Under the pieces are notes generated by a model. The model worked only from the letters and a program-made list of their open reading frames with translations, ran no database searches and was not told the origin of the DNA. From Apostichopus japonicus (lineage: Eukaryota > Echinodermata > Holothuroidea > Aspidochirotida > Stichopodidae), in assembly GCF_037975245.1 (NCBI RefSeq), contig NC_092571.1:15931917-15995916 (forward strand): 64,000 nucleotides of DNA. The letters run 5' to 3'. Numbering within the stretch: the first letter of the stretch is position 1; each line of letters starts with the position of its first letter. The position numbers were made by a program, and so were the translations under genes. Positions 20,755 through 32,978 of the stretch are shown here, one piece after another.

Positions 20755-23700
20755 GTAAGCCTCTCCTTCCCGTTCCCATTCCAGCAAGAGAATGAGGTTA
20801 TATACAGCGCTATAGGGATCAGTAATTTAAAGATTCTTGTGAATTCAGAGGTGTTAACACATCTTAATTGTTTAACTCTATCAATCCACTTTGCTCATAG
20901 CATATGAAAATGAACTTGACAGAACTAGATTCTATTGATTTATACATGAGAACAACATTTCTGAAAGTCCTTTTTTACATACAATTAATTTGTGACAACA
21001 ATTCACATTAATTATCAATTCCTTTACTGTTTTTATTGTAAGGATGGAAATGTGAGGTCCTGCATTCCTGAAAACTACACACAAGCTCAGTACAGTTCTG
21101 TGGACACTGGGTAAGAACCCTTTTTGTAGTTTTAACAAGTTTTACCATTTTCTTTCATTGTATATCTGTTGTTTGTGCAAATTTAAAGGTAAAGATCTTT
21201 AACCGGAACTATAATTTATTTATGTAGGATAGTTGCAATGTAATTGATATTAAGGTAGGTCCCTAGTGATGGGCAGGGACCTGGACAGGATAGGAGAGTA
21301 ATAGTCTTAGTTGAGTGTGTCAGAGTTTTGCGTACAACGTGATATAACATTCTGACTTTTTATAGAGGACTTTTCCGGATGTGTCCTCTACATACCAAAT
21401 TGTCAACTGACATTCGAAAAAGAATATATAACTGTAAAACACATTTATATACCAACATTTATGTGTGTGCAGTTAACAGAACAAGAACAAGAACAGCATT
21501 TCTAATTTAGTAAGTCCCTTCACTGAAAACCTTTGTTGGTGGCAAATATCTGCTTTACCCTAAAGTTAAACTGTAGCCCTAACAACTTGACACTTACTCT
21601 ATATAGTAGCCCGACTCCTGATTTAAAAATGTAGCTTTTGCACCAAAATACCAGCATTTAATATTAAACGTACTCCTAACCTGGAGCAGTTATGCTCCCC
21701 TGTCATATATTGGGTGCTTAATAGTTTCTACTGCAACATGAACATGACTAAGAAATGTTTGCCCTTATTTTCTTGGTCTTTTACGGAGGCTGACCTTCTT
21801 GTTTCAGTCTATCACAATTGGTCGTTCACCGACACACACTCTTAACATATGAATAGACAAACATGTGTAATTTTTAATTATTTGTTTCAATTCACTTGTT
21901 TGTTGATTAAAATTCATTAACAATTAACAAATACTTGTTAATTTAATTATCAATCTAATTAACAATTACTTGTTAACAATTTTGTTTATCAACAATTAAT
22001 TAACAATTACTTGTTAATTTAATTATCAATTAAATTAACAATTAATTGTTAACAATGTACAATTTATTAACAAACTAATTGTTTCAATTCAAATTAAAGT
22101 TTTGTATCTATTTGACCCAAGTGGATTGGATTTACCCAGAGCCGTATACGGCTCTGGATTTACCCAAGCAGGGGTTTCTATCCTCCTGTTGGTATTTTGC
22201 AAGTTGTTTGTGAATCAATGTAAATAGATAGGTAGGTAGGAATAATCAGTTTATGTGACTTATATTACACAATAGGAATTATATAAAATCCAAGAAGTTT
22301 CATGATATTGTGCTTAATCTCCCCTCTCTACTTGATTGTTTAATTTTCTCTGCACATCAACTTAACCCCTTTCTTTTGTGTAGCTTCCTTCTCGGCTTAT
22401 GTTTTACCCCAATTAACTGTCATTCAACCATTACTTCCCATGCTTCCTCTGTCTGTCACCCTCTATTCACATGTTCCTAATTAGTAGGCAATTAACTCTC
22501 ACTTCCTCTGCGTATGTTAATTACTTGTTGGGAACTTTGTCTGTCTGTCTGTGGTGAAAAATCCTGTCAGGGTCAAGAGTTCAGGCCCTGAGCATTTTAT
22601 TTGAAGATTTTTTTTTTTTTTGGTATGGCAAAGACCTGTTCTGGCGTGTTCTTTCCTTATAAGCATTAATATGATGGATGATCCACAATGATGCAGATTT
22701 GTTTGTCATTTTCATTCAAGTTCTTGAAGAAGGTCATCAGTCCTCTTTACTTCTAAATTTGTCTAAATGACACTAAGAAATTGCTGAAAAGATTGCAACA
22801 AAACTTTCCTGGAGATTCTGACCATTCAAGTCTATGTCTAAATACAAGATGAGAATTAAATCATCTATTTGGGAAATGATTTTAAAGATTGAATTAAAAT
22901 ATTTGTTGATGCATCCAAGCCTAGAATTTCCCACAATTCTAATCCCCTTGCTAACAAAAATGCCAGTGCATTAAAAAATCAAATATTCAAAATCAAATTC
23001 CCACTGAGACTTTCCATGAATTCATTACAAAAGCAACAAGTGTCTACTGGCAGATAAATACAAATGTCTTTTGTTTCTTCTTTTTCTACTGGCAAATAAC
23101 AAAATCTACTGACATTTAGCCAATGAAAAGCCTGAATTGCTACCCCTAGTATCAACTTGAGTGACCATTATTTGAGTTTTCTAGCATACTTTTACTTTAG
23201 GTTTACTGCTATTGACCTATAAGATAGCTTTTTCTGATTTCCACCTTAATGACCTATTATTTTGATGTTTCTTTCCAGGCTTCTGATTGGCTTAATTCTG
23301 ATGATAGTCTTTATAATGATAGAAGTCATCGGGTTTATTTCTGGCGTGTCAATGTTCATCCATCCAGCTGCACTTATCTGTATCCTTGCAAACATGGTAG
23401 GGTTTGGTTACCATGGTAGCAATATGCAAAGTATTTACTTATTTATGGTTATTGAAGGTTAGTTACTATGGAAACCTTCTATTCTAATTTCTAGCTGTGC
23501 AAGTCAGTAACTGATGCAGAGTTGAGATATTAGTCGCACGTAATGTATGCTAAATGTAATCTAGCTTTGAAACGGATAATCACTCTATGGTTATATTTGG
23601 TTACCATGGAAATATACATTATAGTTTTGTGAATAATTGATTTAAGTCAATGGTCATTTTTCATTGGTCACAGTTGCAACATCTTCTGTAGGATTTGAAA

Positions 23701-24562
23701 TGACAGGTGACTGATTACATAAAAAGGCCCAAAATTGACCAAAATCATTGCAAACAGCTATTTTAAAGCTATCCCCCCCCACTCCTTTATTATGGCATAT
23801 TAGGTGTGGATATATAGCAAGACCAGTACCCTCATCATAATGTATACTTTGATGGTATTACTGATGTTAGAAGGATCCAGTCAATATTTATTTTGTAATG
23901 TTTACCCTTGACATGTCTCCTGCCAGCTACGGGAGCTCATGCTGGTGCTTCGATAGCTCTGTCCTATTTCTTATTTGAGGAATGGCCTTGCTACCTGTTC
24001 TGGTGGATCTTCAGTTTTTGCAGGTATGGCAAGTATTTGTTTGTGTCTATTTCTTCTTTTTGAAAATATCTACTTTTGTAGTATTCTTCTTCTGCCATTT
24101 AGTACTTAAACAAGCTCTGTGACTCAATGAAAGTGGTTTCTATGTAAAAGTCATGGAGAGAAGCTCATTTATTTCCAAGCAGAGCAATTTTCAAAGTTAA
24201 GACGTCCTTTGCAGAAGGGCTTGTTTTGATAGACATTTCAAGCCCTCTCTCAAACTTATGTATATTCCCAGTCACAAGGTCTTTCAGTAGATAAGTTGTT
24301 TATTGAGAAATATCTAGTCTCTTTAAAAGTGTTTAGGTTCATCAATCCTAAGCAACCAACCATGAATCATATTAAAACAGGCTGCATAAACAAAGTAAAT
24401 ATAGAGGGCAGTATTGCAGAACATTTTCTTTCTTTGTAATTTCCTTCTCTTCTTCACACATGTGTATCTTTTCACTTTTATGTTTGAACCAACAGTGTAA
24501 TACCAGCAATTGTGGAAATCGTTCTTCTCATCAGCATCGTGGGTTTAAAGAAGGTCAAATGA
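20671..24562 (+). CDS. TMEM107: TMEM107, ciliary transition-zone membrane protein
   Basis: TMEM107 is a small four-pass membrane protein of the ciliary transition zone, where it works with the MKS/B9 complex to gate ciliary membrane composition. Five exons, 20671-20754, 21043-21110, 23279-23379, 23927-24023 and 24496-24562, give 138 residues, against about 140 in vertebrates. The N-terminus is MAVTSLVPARFLCLMSHLII. Membrane segments lie near residues 8-28, 52-74, 84-103 and 107-136. The family signature FISGVSMF and ALISTGAHAGASIALSYF are present, and the C-terminus is basic (GLKKVK). A loop sequon NYT (N39) follows TM1. All introns are GT/AG with closing phase; the exon 3 donor (GTATCC) is weak. 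The start is the first Met and matches the family length. Confidence 0.95.
21043..21110 (+). CDS. TMEM107: TMEM107 exon 2
   Basis: DGNVRSCIPENYTQAQYSSV then DT, with acceptor ATTGTAAG and donor GTAAGA, phase 0 in and 2 out. Soluble loop with the NYT sequon. Confidence 0.92.
21869..22087. repeat. 'aattaacaattacttgtt' repeat tract
   Basis: Extremely A+T-rich stretch in TMEM107 intron 2 in which TTAATTAACAATTACTTGTTAA-like phrases recur in both orientations, so it is both a direct and an inverted repeat. Confidence 0.75.
22128..22165. repeat. 22-bp perfect palindrome overlapped by 10-bp direct repeats
   Basis: The core AGAGCCGTATACGGCTCT (22138-22155) is a perfect palindrome that extends by two more pairs on each side. 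Identical GGATTTACCC copies lie at 22128-22137 and 22156-22165. It is in TMEM107 intron 2. Confidence 0.95.
23279..23379 (+). CDS. TMEM107: TMEM107 exon 3
   Basis: LLIGLILMIVFIMIEVIGFI then SGVSMFIHPAALI, ending phase 1 at a weak donor (TCT|GTATCC). This donor is chosen because joining to exon 4 gives ISTGAHAG, matching the family; the stronger-looking ATG|GTAGGG at 23395 breaks the phase. Confidence 0.88.
23927..24023 (+). CDS. TMEM107: TMEM107 exon 4
   Basis: STGAHAGASIALSYFLFEEW then PCYLFWWIFSFC, with acceptor CTGCCAG and donor GTATGG, phase 2 out. Third and start of fourth membrane segments. Confidence 0.93.
24496..24562 (+). CDS. TMEM107: TMEM107 exon 5 and stop
   Basis: SVIPAIVEIVLLISIVGLKK then VK and TGA at 24560-24562, with acceptor CCAACAG. 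Completes the last membrane segment and the short basic tail. Confidence 0.94.
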
Positions 24563-27500
24563 TGACAAATTGGTTGGCAGTATGACCAATAATGACCCAA
24601 ATATCCCACTACTAGACCAGTGATGGCATCTTTCGCCGATGTTCGTACAGATTCCATATTTGCCGGAGGATATGATGGGTTTGCTATGTTTGCAAGATAA
24701 TAGGGACTGTAAGGTTTGCAATTGCCCTTGTCATGTGTACTCCAGGGTAAATTCTCTACTGCACAGAAGTGCTTGAGACTTCTAAACATGTTGGCCGAAC
24801 CCCTTAGGGCGTTCTTCGAGCTGTATGTGGTTAGCCAAGGCTAGTTAACTGACGCTGTACCTTGCAAAACTGTGTGACCAAAGAATGCACCATTCTCGAC
24901 TTTACCAAAGTATTCATGTATATATTTTTTGTAGATGGATGGTATTTCTTAGATATATTTGAAAACATTTTAATTTCAAATTACACACACAAATTGCAAA
25001 TTGTAAATAGATAGTGCTGATTTTTTGTTTGTTTTTGAATCATGTTAGCTATTAATTGGCCTTTTACCACAGCATAAAGATGACTACGGAAATGGACGTC
25101 CAGTCGCCAAAAATGACTTGATCTCAAAGTAGTACCAGATTATTCGGCTGCTCTGTTTGCAATCATGATTAATGTTCGGGTTTACTACTTAAGTCTTTCT
25201 GTCACATTTCGTTGCCAGAATGTGTTCTCTTTTCTTCACAATTTGTAAATTGTATATAAGTTGGTAAAAGATAAAACTGTGCAATTTATGAAATATTGAT
25301 TTACATCACAAGAGTCAGTTTTCTTCATAGAGGATACCATGTTCACATTCATGGAACTGCTTTTTACCACTAGATAGCAACCCAGGGATGATCTACTTTA
25401 CCTTGTCACATTTTGTACCCAAATGGTAAGACCATTTAAAAGATTGGGGTAGTGTGGTAGGTGTGAGTGGGGGAGTGGGGGGGGGGAAGGGGAGGATTGT
25501 ATAGCATTGTTATAAAAGAGCAACAGATTTAATTCATGAAATGACATTGCATGTACAAGCAAACGAGTATGTGATTAAGAGGGTCATTTTTTAAAGGAAT
25601 AATGATTAAACTGACAGTCATATTTCATTGAAGACATTTGAACTGAGAGAAGATGACCTGAATTAACACTACAAAACAGGCTCGCGAAATCAAAGGCCAA
25701 AATAAATGACATATTTATGGGTTAAGTCTCCCTACACTTCTGCAAACTTGTATTGTGGCAATCCATCCAGTGTGGAATAATTAGTATATCTTTTACCCAC
25801 AAATTATCCACATCCATGCTGTCAAATATCCTTAACGAATGTTCTTGTTTGTAAAGGATATTTGGGAATGAAATGCATCCCTCCTGTTGTTGGGAATGCT
25901 TTTATGTTTCTGATGTACCCCCTCAATTATTGCATAACTGTGATAATAAGCTGTCTTTTTGCAAGTTTCTACTAAAACTTTATCTGTGAATAGTGCATGC
26001 TGAATATTCATAGCATATCAGTTTAACCCACCCAGTTGGGACAATTTTTTCTATACTGTAGTGTCATGTCCGCTTCAGAGCACTCGTATTGTCAGTACGA
26101 GCAGTATGAATATCATGTATCTATCATATCAAGGTTAGGAACTGTTTGTACTGTCAATACCAGTGCTTTAGGGGATGATATTAGAGTACAGTTTAGAGAG
26201 GTATTAGCATTAGGAAATTTTCCCAACTAGCTGTTCAACCTCAGTTGTAGTGCACCCAATTATTCACATCTTCAATATCCCCAGGAATTGTTATTGTTTG
26301 CAACAGATACACTTTTGCAGGAAATGCATCCTTTTGTTCATGGATATGCGCTTTCTTTCATATACACCTTGATACTTGTGTCTAATTGTTTCAATAAGGT
26401 GTGAAGTGATGTGGAGGTTATGCATATTCATATCCTGTTTTAATAGACAAGTAATGAATATGTATGACCTCGTCGGATAAACTGAATATGTATGAGAAAA
26501 ATCTTCAGTATCAGAAGTACGCCCAATTATCTTAAATCGTTTGCTCGCAAACATCAACAGGAAGAGTTCTTGTTTGTGAACAATGTATAAAGAGGAAATT
26601 CGTTCTCTCATTCTGGAAATTTGTGGAAAAGCATTTTCCTTTCAGATATATTTTTTACTATGTATACCTGTGTTAATAAGGAGTTAAATCAACAAACAAA
26701 CAAAAAAAGAGTAAGATAAGACAATGGTTGCTGGTACAATCACTCCACTCATGTAATCTATTCAAAAATTCTTTCTGGGTTATACAAATAAGGAAGACAT
26801 TAGACTGGATACCAGAGGGTTTGAATGTTATCATAAACACCACATTAAAAAATCAAAAGAAACAATCAACACTTTCAAATGAAGAAATAAAAAACAAACA
26901 TTCAAACGCTCTCTTATAAACCAATATTCAATTTATATTTTTTAAGACATTTTATTTTATATTGCTAGATGAAGTAGTCAGAAAAGAAAAAGAAAAAACA
27001 GTTTTTTTTTTATTATACAATTGTTTACTCTTTTAATCTGTTATTGTAAGTATGTATTGCTTACGATAGAAAGAACTTTATGGTATTATTGTAACATTTA
27101 AAAGGGTTTATTGTCGTTGTTGCAAATATTATGTTATGGGATTGAGAACTCCCTCTATATACTCAAATTTTCTCCCAAGGAAGTTACTTCTGTGAAGAAA
27201 AAGAAAAGAGATGACCTTATTTTGACCCCATGTCATAGGTTACACCTATCACCCCCCACCCCTTAATCAGTTATTAATGATAATGTTGCATATATTCAAA
27301 TCTACTACCAAACTATAAATCCGACATGTTATTGATTGGATTTTTATCGTGGACACAGCTGTACGGTAATAGTAAGGCTGGCCTTTTTGTCTCAGCCCAT
27401 ATATATTCAAGTATTAAAGTATGTTGGCTAAAAAACAGACCAAATTTTTGTCTTAAAACCCTGAAAGCGTAAAGGAAACAAAAAACGGGATAGAAAACTG

Positions 27501-29388
27501 AAGGAACTCAACTTTGCAAAAAAAGTTTTTACATCTACTGGACGACAATAGAGGTGAAGATTAAAAAACTTTGATCACTTTATTACGGCTACAAGGATCA
27601 TTGGTCGATCCAATTTGACCTCATCAATAATTGTATTCATGGAACTGTAACCTTTTATAATTGATTATTCACCTTGATTAATTAACAGAATTATGCAACA
27701 AATAAATTGATACTTTTTTTTCTAAAAGGCTCTTGTTTCCTCATTTATACTAGTCTGATCTGGTCTGAGGCCCCATGGGTTAAATTACCACTGAATGAAT
27801 TGGCTGGGGAGAGAAGCGGTTGGAAAACGCTGGGAACTATTGTTGTCGGAGAGGACTCAAAATTTTAGCTATTAGGTCTAAGAGCTAAAAATTCTTGACG
27901 AATAATTGCATGAGATTGAAAATCACTATTTGACTGCAAAGGAAATACTGCAAATCAAACAAATGTTACCAAGGTGGGAGGGGGAGGTAAAAAGTTTGGA
28001 GAAAGGGTTTGGGGGGGGAGGGGATGGCTGGGTAAGACAAATCCATCCGTTAATTGCCATCGGGCATTATAGAGTGCCTATCTAAAAATTCAGCACAGTT
28101 GAATCAGGAAGTCCTCATTATATGACATTAAAGCCAAAATGGGAACAGATTTATAAAACTTAATACCTTTATACACCAAACCGTTATGAAACACACAAGC
28201 CAAACAAACTCCCAAACTTGAATAAAAAGAACTCCCAAAAATGGTAAGAAAACTATCAGAACCTTAATTGTGACATTCAAACCTTTCAAGACTTTGCAAG
28301 ATACTAAAAGGAACTTGAATTTCAAATGATGAAACTTGTTCACTTGTCAATCGGACAAGAAAACCAATTTCTAATGTAATTTACTTTATACCAACTCTTT
28401 AAATGTTATAAAACGTCTTTTTTTCTTTGTTGCTCCACCCCTTATGAATATTCATCTACTTTTGTTAGTAAAAATTCGAAAGTACTGATACTCTCTGAAC
28501 TTATATAAAGTTGGTTTCATTTTTGTTGTGAAAATTATTTATTTGTCATTCAAACATGAAAATTGTTTTTTTTTATACAAAATCATAAAAATCTTCTTTG
28601 AACATGCAACATAGCACCAACACAGCAAATATTTTTTGTTTTTATTAATCAACTTTTCTTCTTATTCTCATATTCATATCAAGGAAAAAAAAACAAAAAC
28701 AAAATATGAACAAACAATTGAAAATCTGCCTCACAATTCCACAAAAAAAAAAAAAAGGAACCACACTCATCTCTGTATCTACAAATCACCTCTATTTTTG
28801 CACAAAATCCCGTCATGTGAAACAAAGTCTAAGAAAGCGCTGGAATGAAAAAGGTTAGCTTGCACGTCATTCTGATAATCGATCAAGCGATTTATCAAAT
28901 CATTTTAAAATGCTGAAAAAAAAAATTACTGAAAAAAAAAAAAAATGGTGTCAACAATAAGGAAAATTTTGGGGAAAAAATTAATAAAAAAAATTGATGT
29001 TGCACAATGGTATACAAAAAATGATTTGTAAACAGCAAGAAAATTTGAATGGACATTGACAACATAAAAATAAACACTGCAACATGATAACACAAGAGTG
29101 TGAAGGGAAGACAAGTAAAATCCAATGTAATATAACTGTCTCTGCAATACTGTTACAACTTTGAAACCTGTTCAAAAATCAAATATCAACAATATAAAGA
29201 ATGCTTCTTTTTTTTCCAATTTCTTAACAAGATTGTGATCTACAGAGGGTGCCAAAGTAGAAAGCTGGCAATTTCCTAATTTTGAATGAACATATAAATC
29301 TCCTAAAGGCCTAACTGGATGAAACTAATCACTTCATATTCTGTTTTTGTGGCAATTTTACTTCTTCCTTGTTGTTGATGGTATTGTA

Positions 29389-29872
29389 GTTGTCCAAATC
29401 CACATAACAATTTGTGTAGGTATACACTGTCCATATCACAATATGTAGGTTCTATACATTATCTACAAAACTTTGTGTAACTATACTATGTCCACGTCAC
29501 AATTTGTGTAGGTAATCTGTCCACGTCACAACTTGTGTAGGTACATTGTCCACACTTTAATATGTGTAGGTTCTGTACATTGTCCACCTGACTTTGTGTA
29601 GCTATACTATGTCCACATCACAATTTGTGTACTATACATTGTCCACATCTCAATCTGTAGCCTCTATGTATTGTCCACCTCAATTTGTGTAGGTATACTT
29701 TGTCCACATTACCATGTGTACTTATAAATTGTCCACACAACAATTTGTGTAGGTAATCTGTCCACATGACATTTTGTGTAGGTATACACTATCCACACCA
29801 AACTATGTAGGTATACATTGTCCACATTACAATATGTGTAGGCACTATGTCCACATTAGAATTTGTGTAGCC
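29389..29872. repeat. ~30-bp tandem array
   Basis: About sixteen diverged units of 28-34 bp built on 'gtccacatcacaatttgtgtaggtatacatt'-type sequence. It lies about 3.1 kb beyond the CASZ1 stop codon. Confidence 0.9.
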
Positions 29873-30337
29873 ATGGAACTGCTCTTTGTACCACACAAAC
29901 TTGCTGGATATTTTGATCGACTGAGTAAATCATCCTACTGTTGTTGGACACTAAAGGTCATGAATATTGCCGCCAAATATGTTAGAATGTCACAAAAATG
30001 GTCACTAATGTTCAAGCTTCTACCATCACATTCTGGTTACCTTACCATTTCAATTGCCTAATTGTAAACATTTTCAATGACTGGCAATGTGGAGGTTTAG
30101 AAACACAGCAGAGGGACCTTTTGCAATGTTTTTGGCACGCTGAAAATATTAAGGTGATACCGATGACCTTTGACCTACAAAGAACTCTTCACGCATCATT
30201 CACAGTTAATTGTTGAAGTTTTGGCTAGTTACTTTCAATGATCTTACAGTAATACAAACTTGTGGTAATAGGAAATTTGTCTTCATTCACGCTTGATGAA
30301 GTTTCATTTGTTAACAAGGGACTAAGTGAGCATTTCA

Positions 30338-30402
30338 TATAATAATAATAACAATGATTGTAATAATAATAATCATAATAATACTAATAATAATAATAAC
30401 AA
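30338..30402. repeat. (TAA)n microsatellite
   Basis: Interrupted run of AAT/TAA triplets with a few C and G substitutions. Confidence 0.85.
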
Positions 30403-32978
30403 ACACCTTTTGTATTCAAATCTCAAATCATCTGGAATACGGCCCTTCTGAAGAAATTTTCAAGGCACGTACAGTTATGTTTTATAGATATTGCTTTAAA
30501 TCTTGTACAAAGAAAGTTAATTTATATAAACTATTGCATTTTTTGTTTGGAATTTTTTCTTCTTTTTTCAATTGCATTTTTGCCTCAAATATTTTTCAAG
30601 ACAAGAAGCATCACATCAATCAATCGAGCGTAATTGGGGCAACGTTTCCACAGATCATAGTTTTTAACAAAATGACATTTTTGTCTCTCCTCAATCTGAA
30701 ATCAGCCTGATATATTGCATCAGGAGATGAAAGGGTAAAAAAAAAAAGAAGAGGTTTAACACCATAGAACAGGAAATCTACCCGCAACATGCCAAAATTA
30801 AAAAAACAAAATTATAAAAAACAAAACCCAATCAATAATTCATCAACATGCTATATTAACTATTTATAGAGACCTCCTTCAAACTGCAAATATTTCTCAA
30901 AACCATAAATTACCATGGAAAATATTAAACGCACCAAAACAAGTAATTAACCTTGTCACACACTATACTTCAAAATTAACATGTATCTTTGGTATTATAC
31001 AAGGACATTTTTAGTTTGAAATTTTCAACTTATTCCCCAAACCAGTGAGTGGATGAACAGTACACTCCCCCCCCCTCCCCCAAAAAAGAAGAAATCCCAG
31101 AATATGAAAATCATATACAACTATCAAGTAGCACAGCATTGCCTATTCGAGAGGGACATAATACGTACAGGTCAACGAAAATATGAAATAGATGGAAAAG
31201 AAATATTCATAAAACATATATCTTAGACACTTAGACTACTTCTTTCTGAAAGAATAAAAACTCCAACCTTACAGGGAGTAAGTAAGAGAGAACCCCGCCC
31301 CCCACCCGAAAAAAATAACACCCAAAAAAATAACAGAACAGAATAAAACGATGGAAACAAAGAAGATAACAATTTCAGCTACATGGGCAAACTTCGAGCA
31401 ATTATTGCAACTCTGTGGAAAATTTCACTGCACGCACTCCAGATCTTTTTTTTGAACCGGCAATGGTTTGAAAAATGGTTGCCATGGTAATGGTCATTTT
31501 TGTCATAAATTGAATTGTGCAAGAAATCTTAATTTTCAGAAAATAATTTAGAAGTAAATCAACCACAAATCCAAAGTGGAGCCAAAAATTTCAAAGAATT
31601 GAGAAACAGAAAAAAAAAAAAAAAAAAAAAATTGGCTGTCAAATTTATACCAGACGAACAAACAACAAATTTTAGCAATTGTCTAATTAAAGCTATTTAT
31701 GATTCAATTTGAAGGGAAGGATATTTAATTGTCTCAATTATCCAAAATTGGCAGTGCGATTCTTCATTTGTCAGTTCTTGAAGGTAAGGTTGGAATTAGG
31801 GTGTAACAAATACACAGAAATGCTGTCCGACTTTTTGCTTTAAATTTTGAGTTCAAAATCGATTCACACATTTATTTATTTCTTTTATATTTTTTGGACA
31901 AATCTTACCACTGGAAGGTATAATTCAAACTAATGAAATAATGAAACAATGAATTGAGTAAAGGCGTAACGAAGCATTTAGGTTAATTCTGGAGCTGCGC
32001 TGTCTTCTTAATACTGGACTAATCATTGTCTACAAAGCCTGTTCTTTATTATTTGCTTTCTTTTATACTGTACTTTGTTTAATAATTCAAAAAAGAATGA
32101 TCTTTCGTAAAATTTGCATAGTCCATCTTTGCCAAATATATCCTCTGTATGGTGGAAGCTCGTAAGTTTATTGTATTCTAAAAAGAAACCTTGTGCCAGA
32201 TATTTTCTTTTCTTTGCAGATGTGTAAATAAATTTTTATCTCATAACTGTCAACTTGGAGGAAATGTTTTCACTGACAGATATCGATAAAAACTTGATAA
32301 AAACGGCCAGAAAAGAAGAAAAAGAAGAAGAAGAAGGAAACGCTTGTAAGGAAAGGTTAATACTTGGAAGACTAAGGCAACAACAGCATAGTAACATAGC
32401 AATAAACATCTTCTCTTCAAGAAAAATGATCAAACCATAACAAATGATATGTACACAAACATAATTCATTAAAAAGGAAAATAAATTAAGAATTAAAAAA
32501 AAAATCCAACATTTTATTTAGGAACAGTAACTATCGAAATCGAGAGACATATGGGCTTCTCCATTCCTTTTCATAGATTCTTGAATCCTCCCGCCTCCTC
32601 TTGAACGACTTTGAAGAATCTATACTCTAAGAACGGCCAGTCGGTCTTTTCGCGACCTACCCGGTATCGAGTTGAAATCCTCCCCGGACTTATTCTAGTT
32701 TGGCACCTTTCTCTTTTTGGTAACTGTATCGGCCTTCATTTGTCACGATTTTAAATACCGCTCTGCAAAAATGTCAGTTAACTCTGTAAAACACTTGAGT
32801 CATATTGCGTCATATGACACGGAAAAGAGAAGTCTGTCAAAAAAAAACTTGGATGGTTTGAAGTAAAAAAAAACAAAAATATTGCCACGGAGAAATAGAG
32901 AAACTGAAATACTGATCGTCGTAGCGGATGAATGGCGCCCTCATTACGAGCTACACGGCAAAGTATGGTGGGGGTCCT

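Larger units (their letters stand above)
24563..32978. other. Convergent 3' flank between TMEM107 and CASZ1
   Basis: No further coding exon was recognised. It holds the TMEM107 3' untranslated region (candidate AATAAA at 25701-25706 and 27701-27706, the latter followed by T- and GT-rich sequence) and the CASZ1 3' untranslated region on the other strand (candidate AATAAA, seen as TTTATT at 32513-32518). A ~30-bp tandem array and several A and T homopolymers (for example 31611-31630) fill much of the rest. Transcript ends are not determined. Confidence 0.5.
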
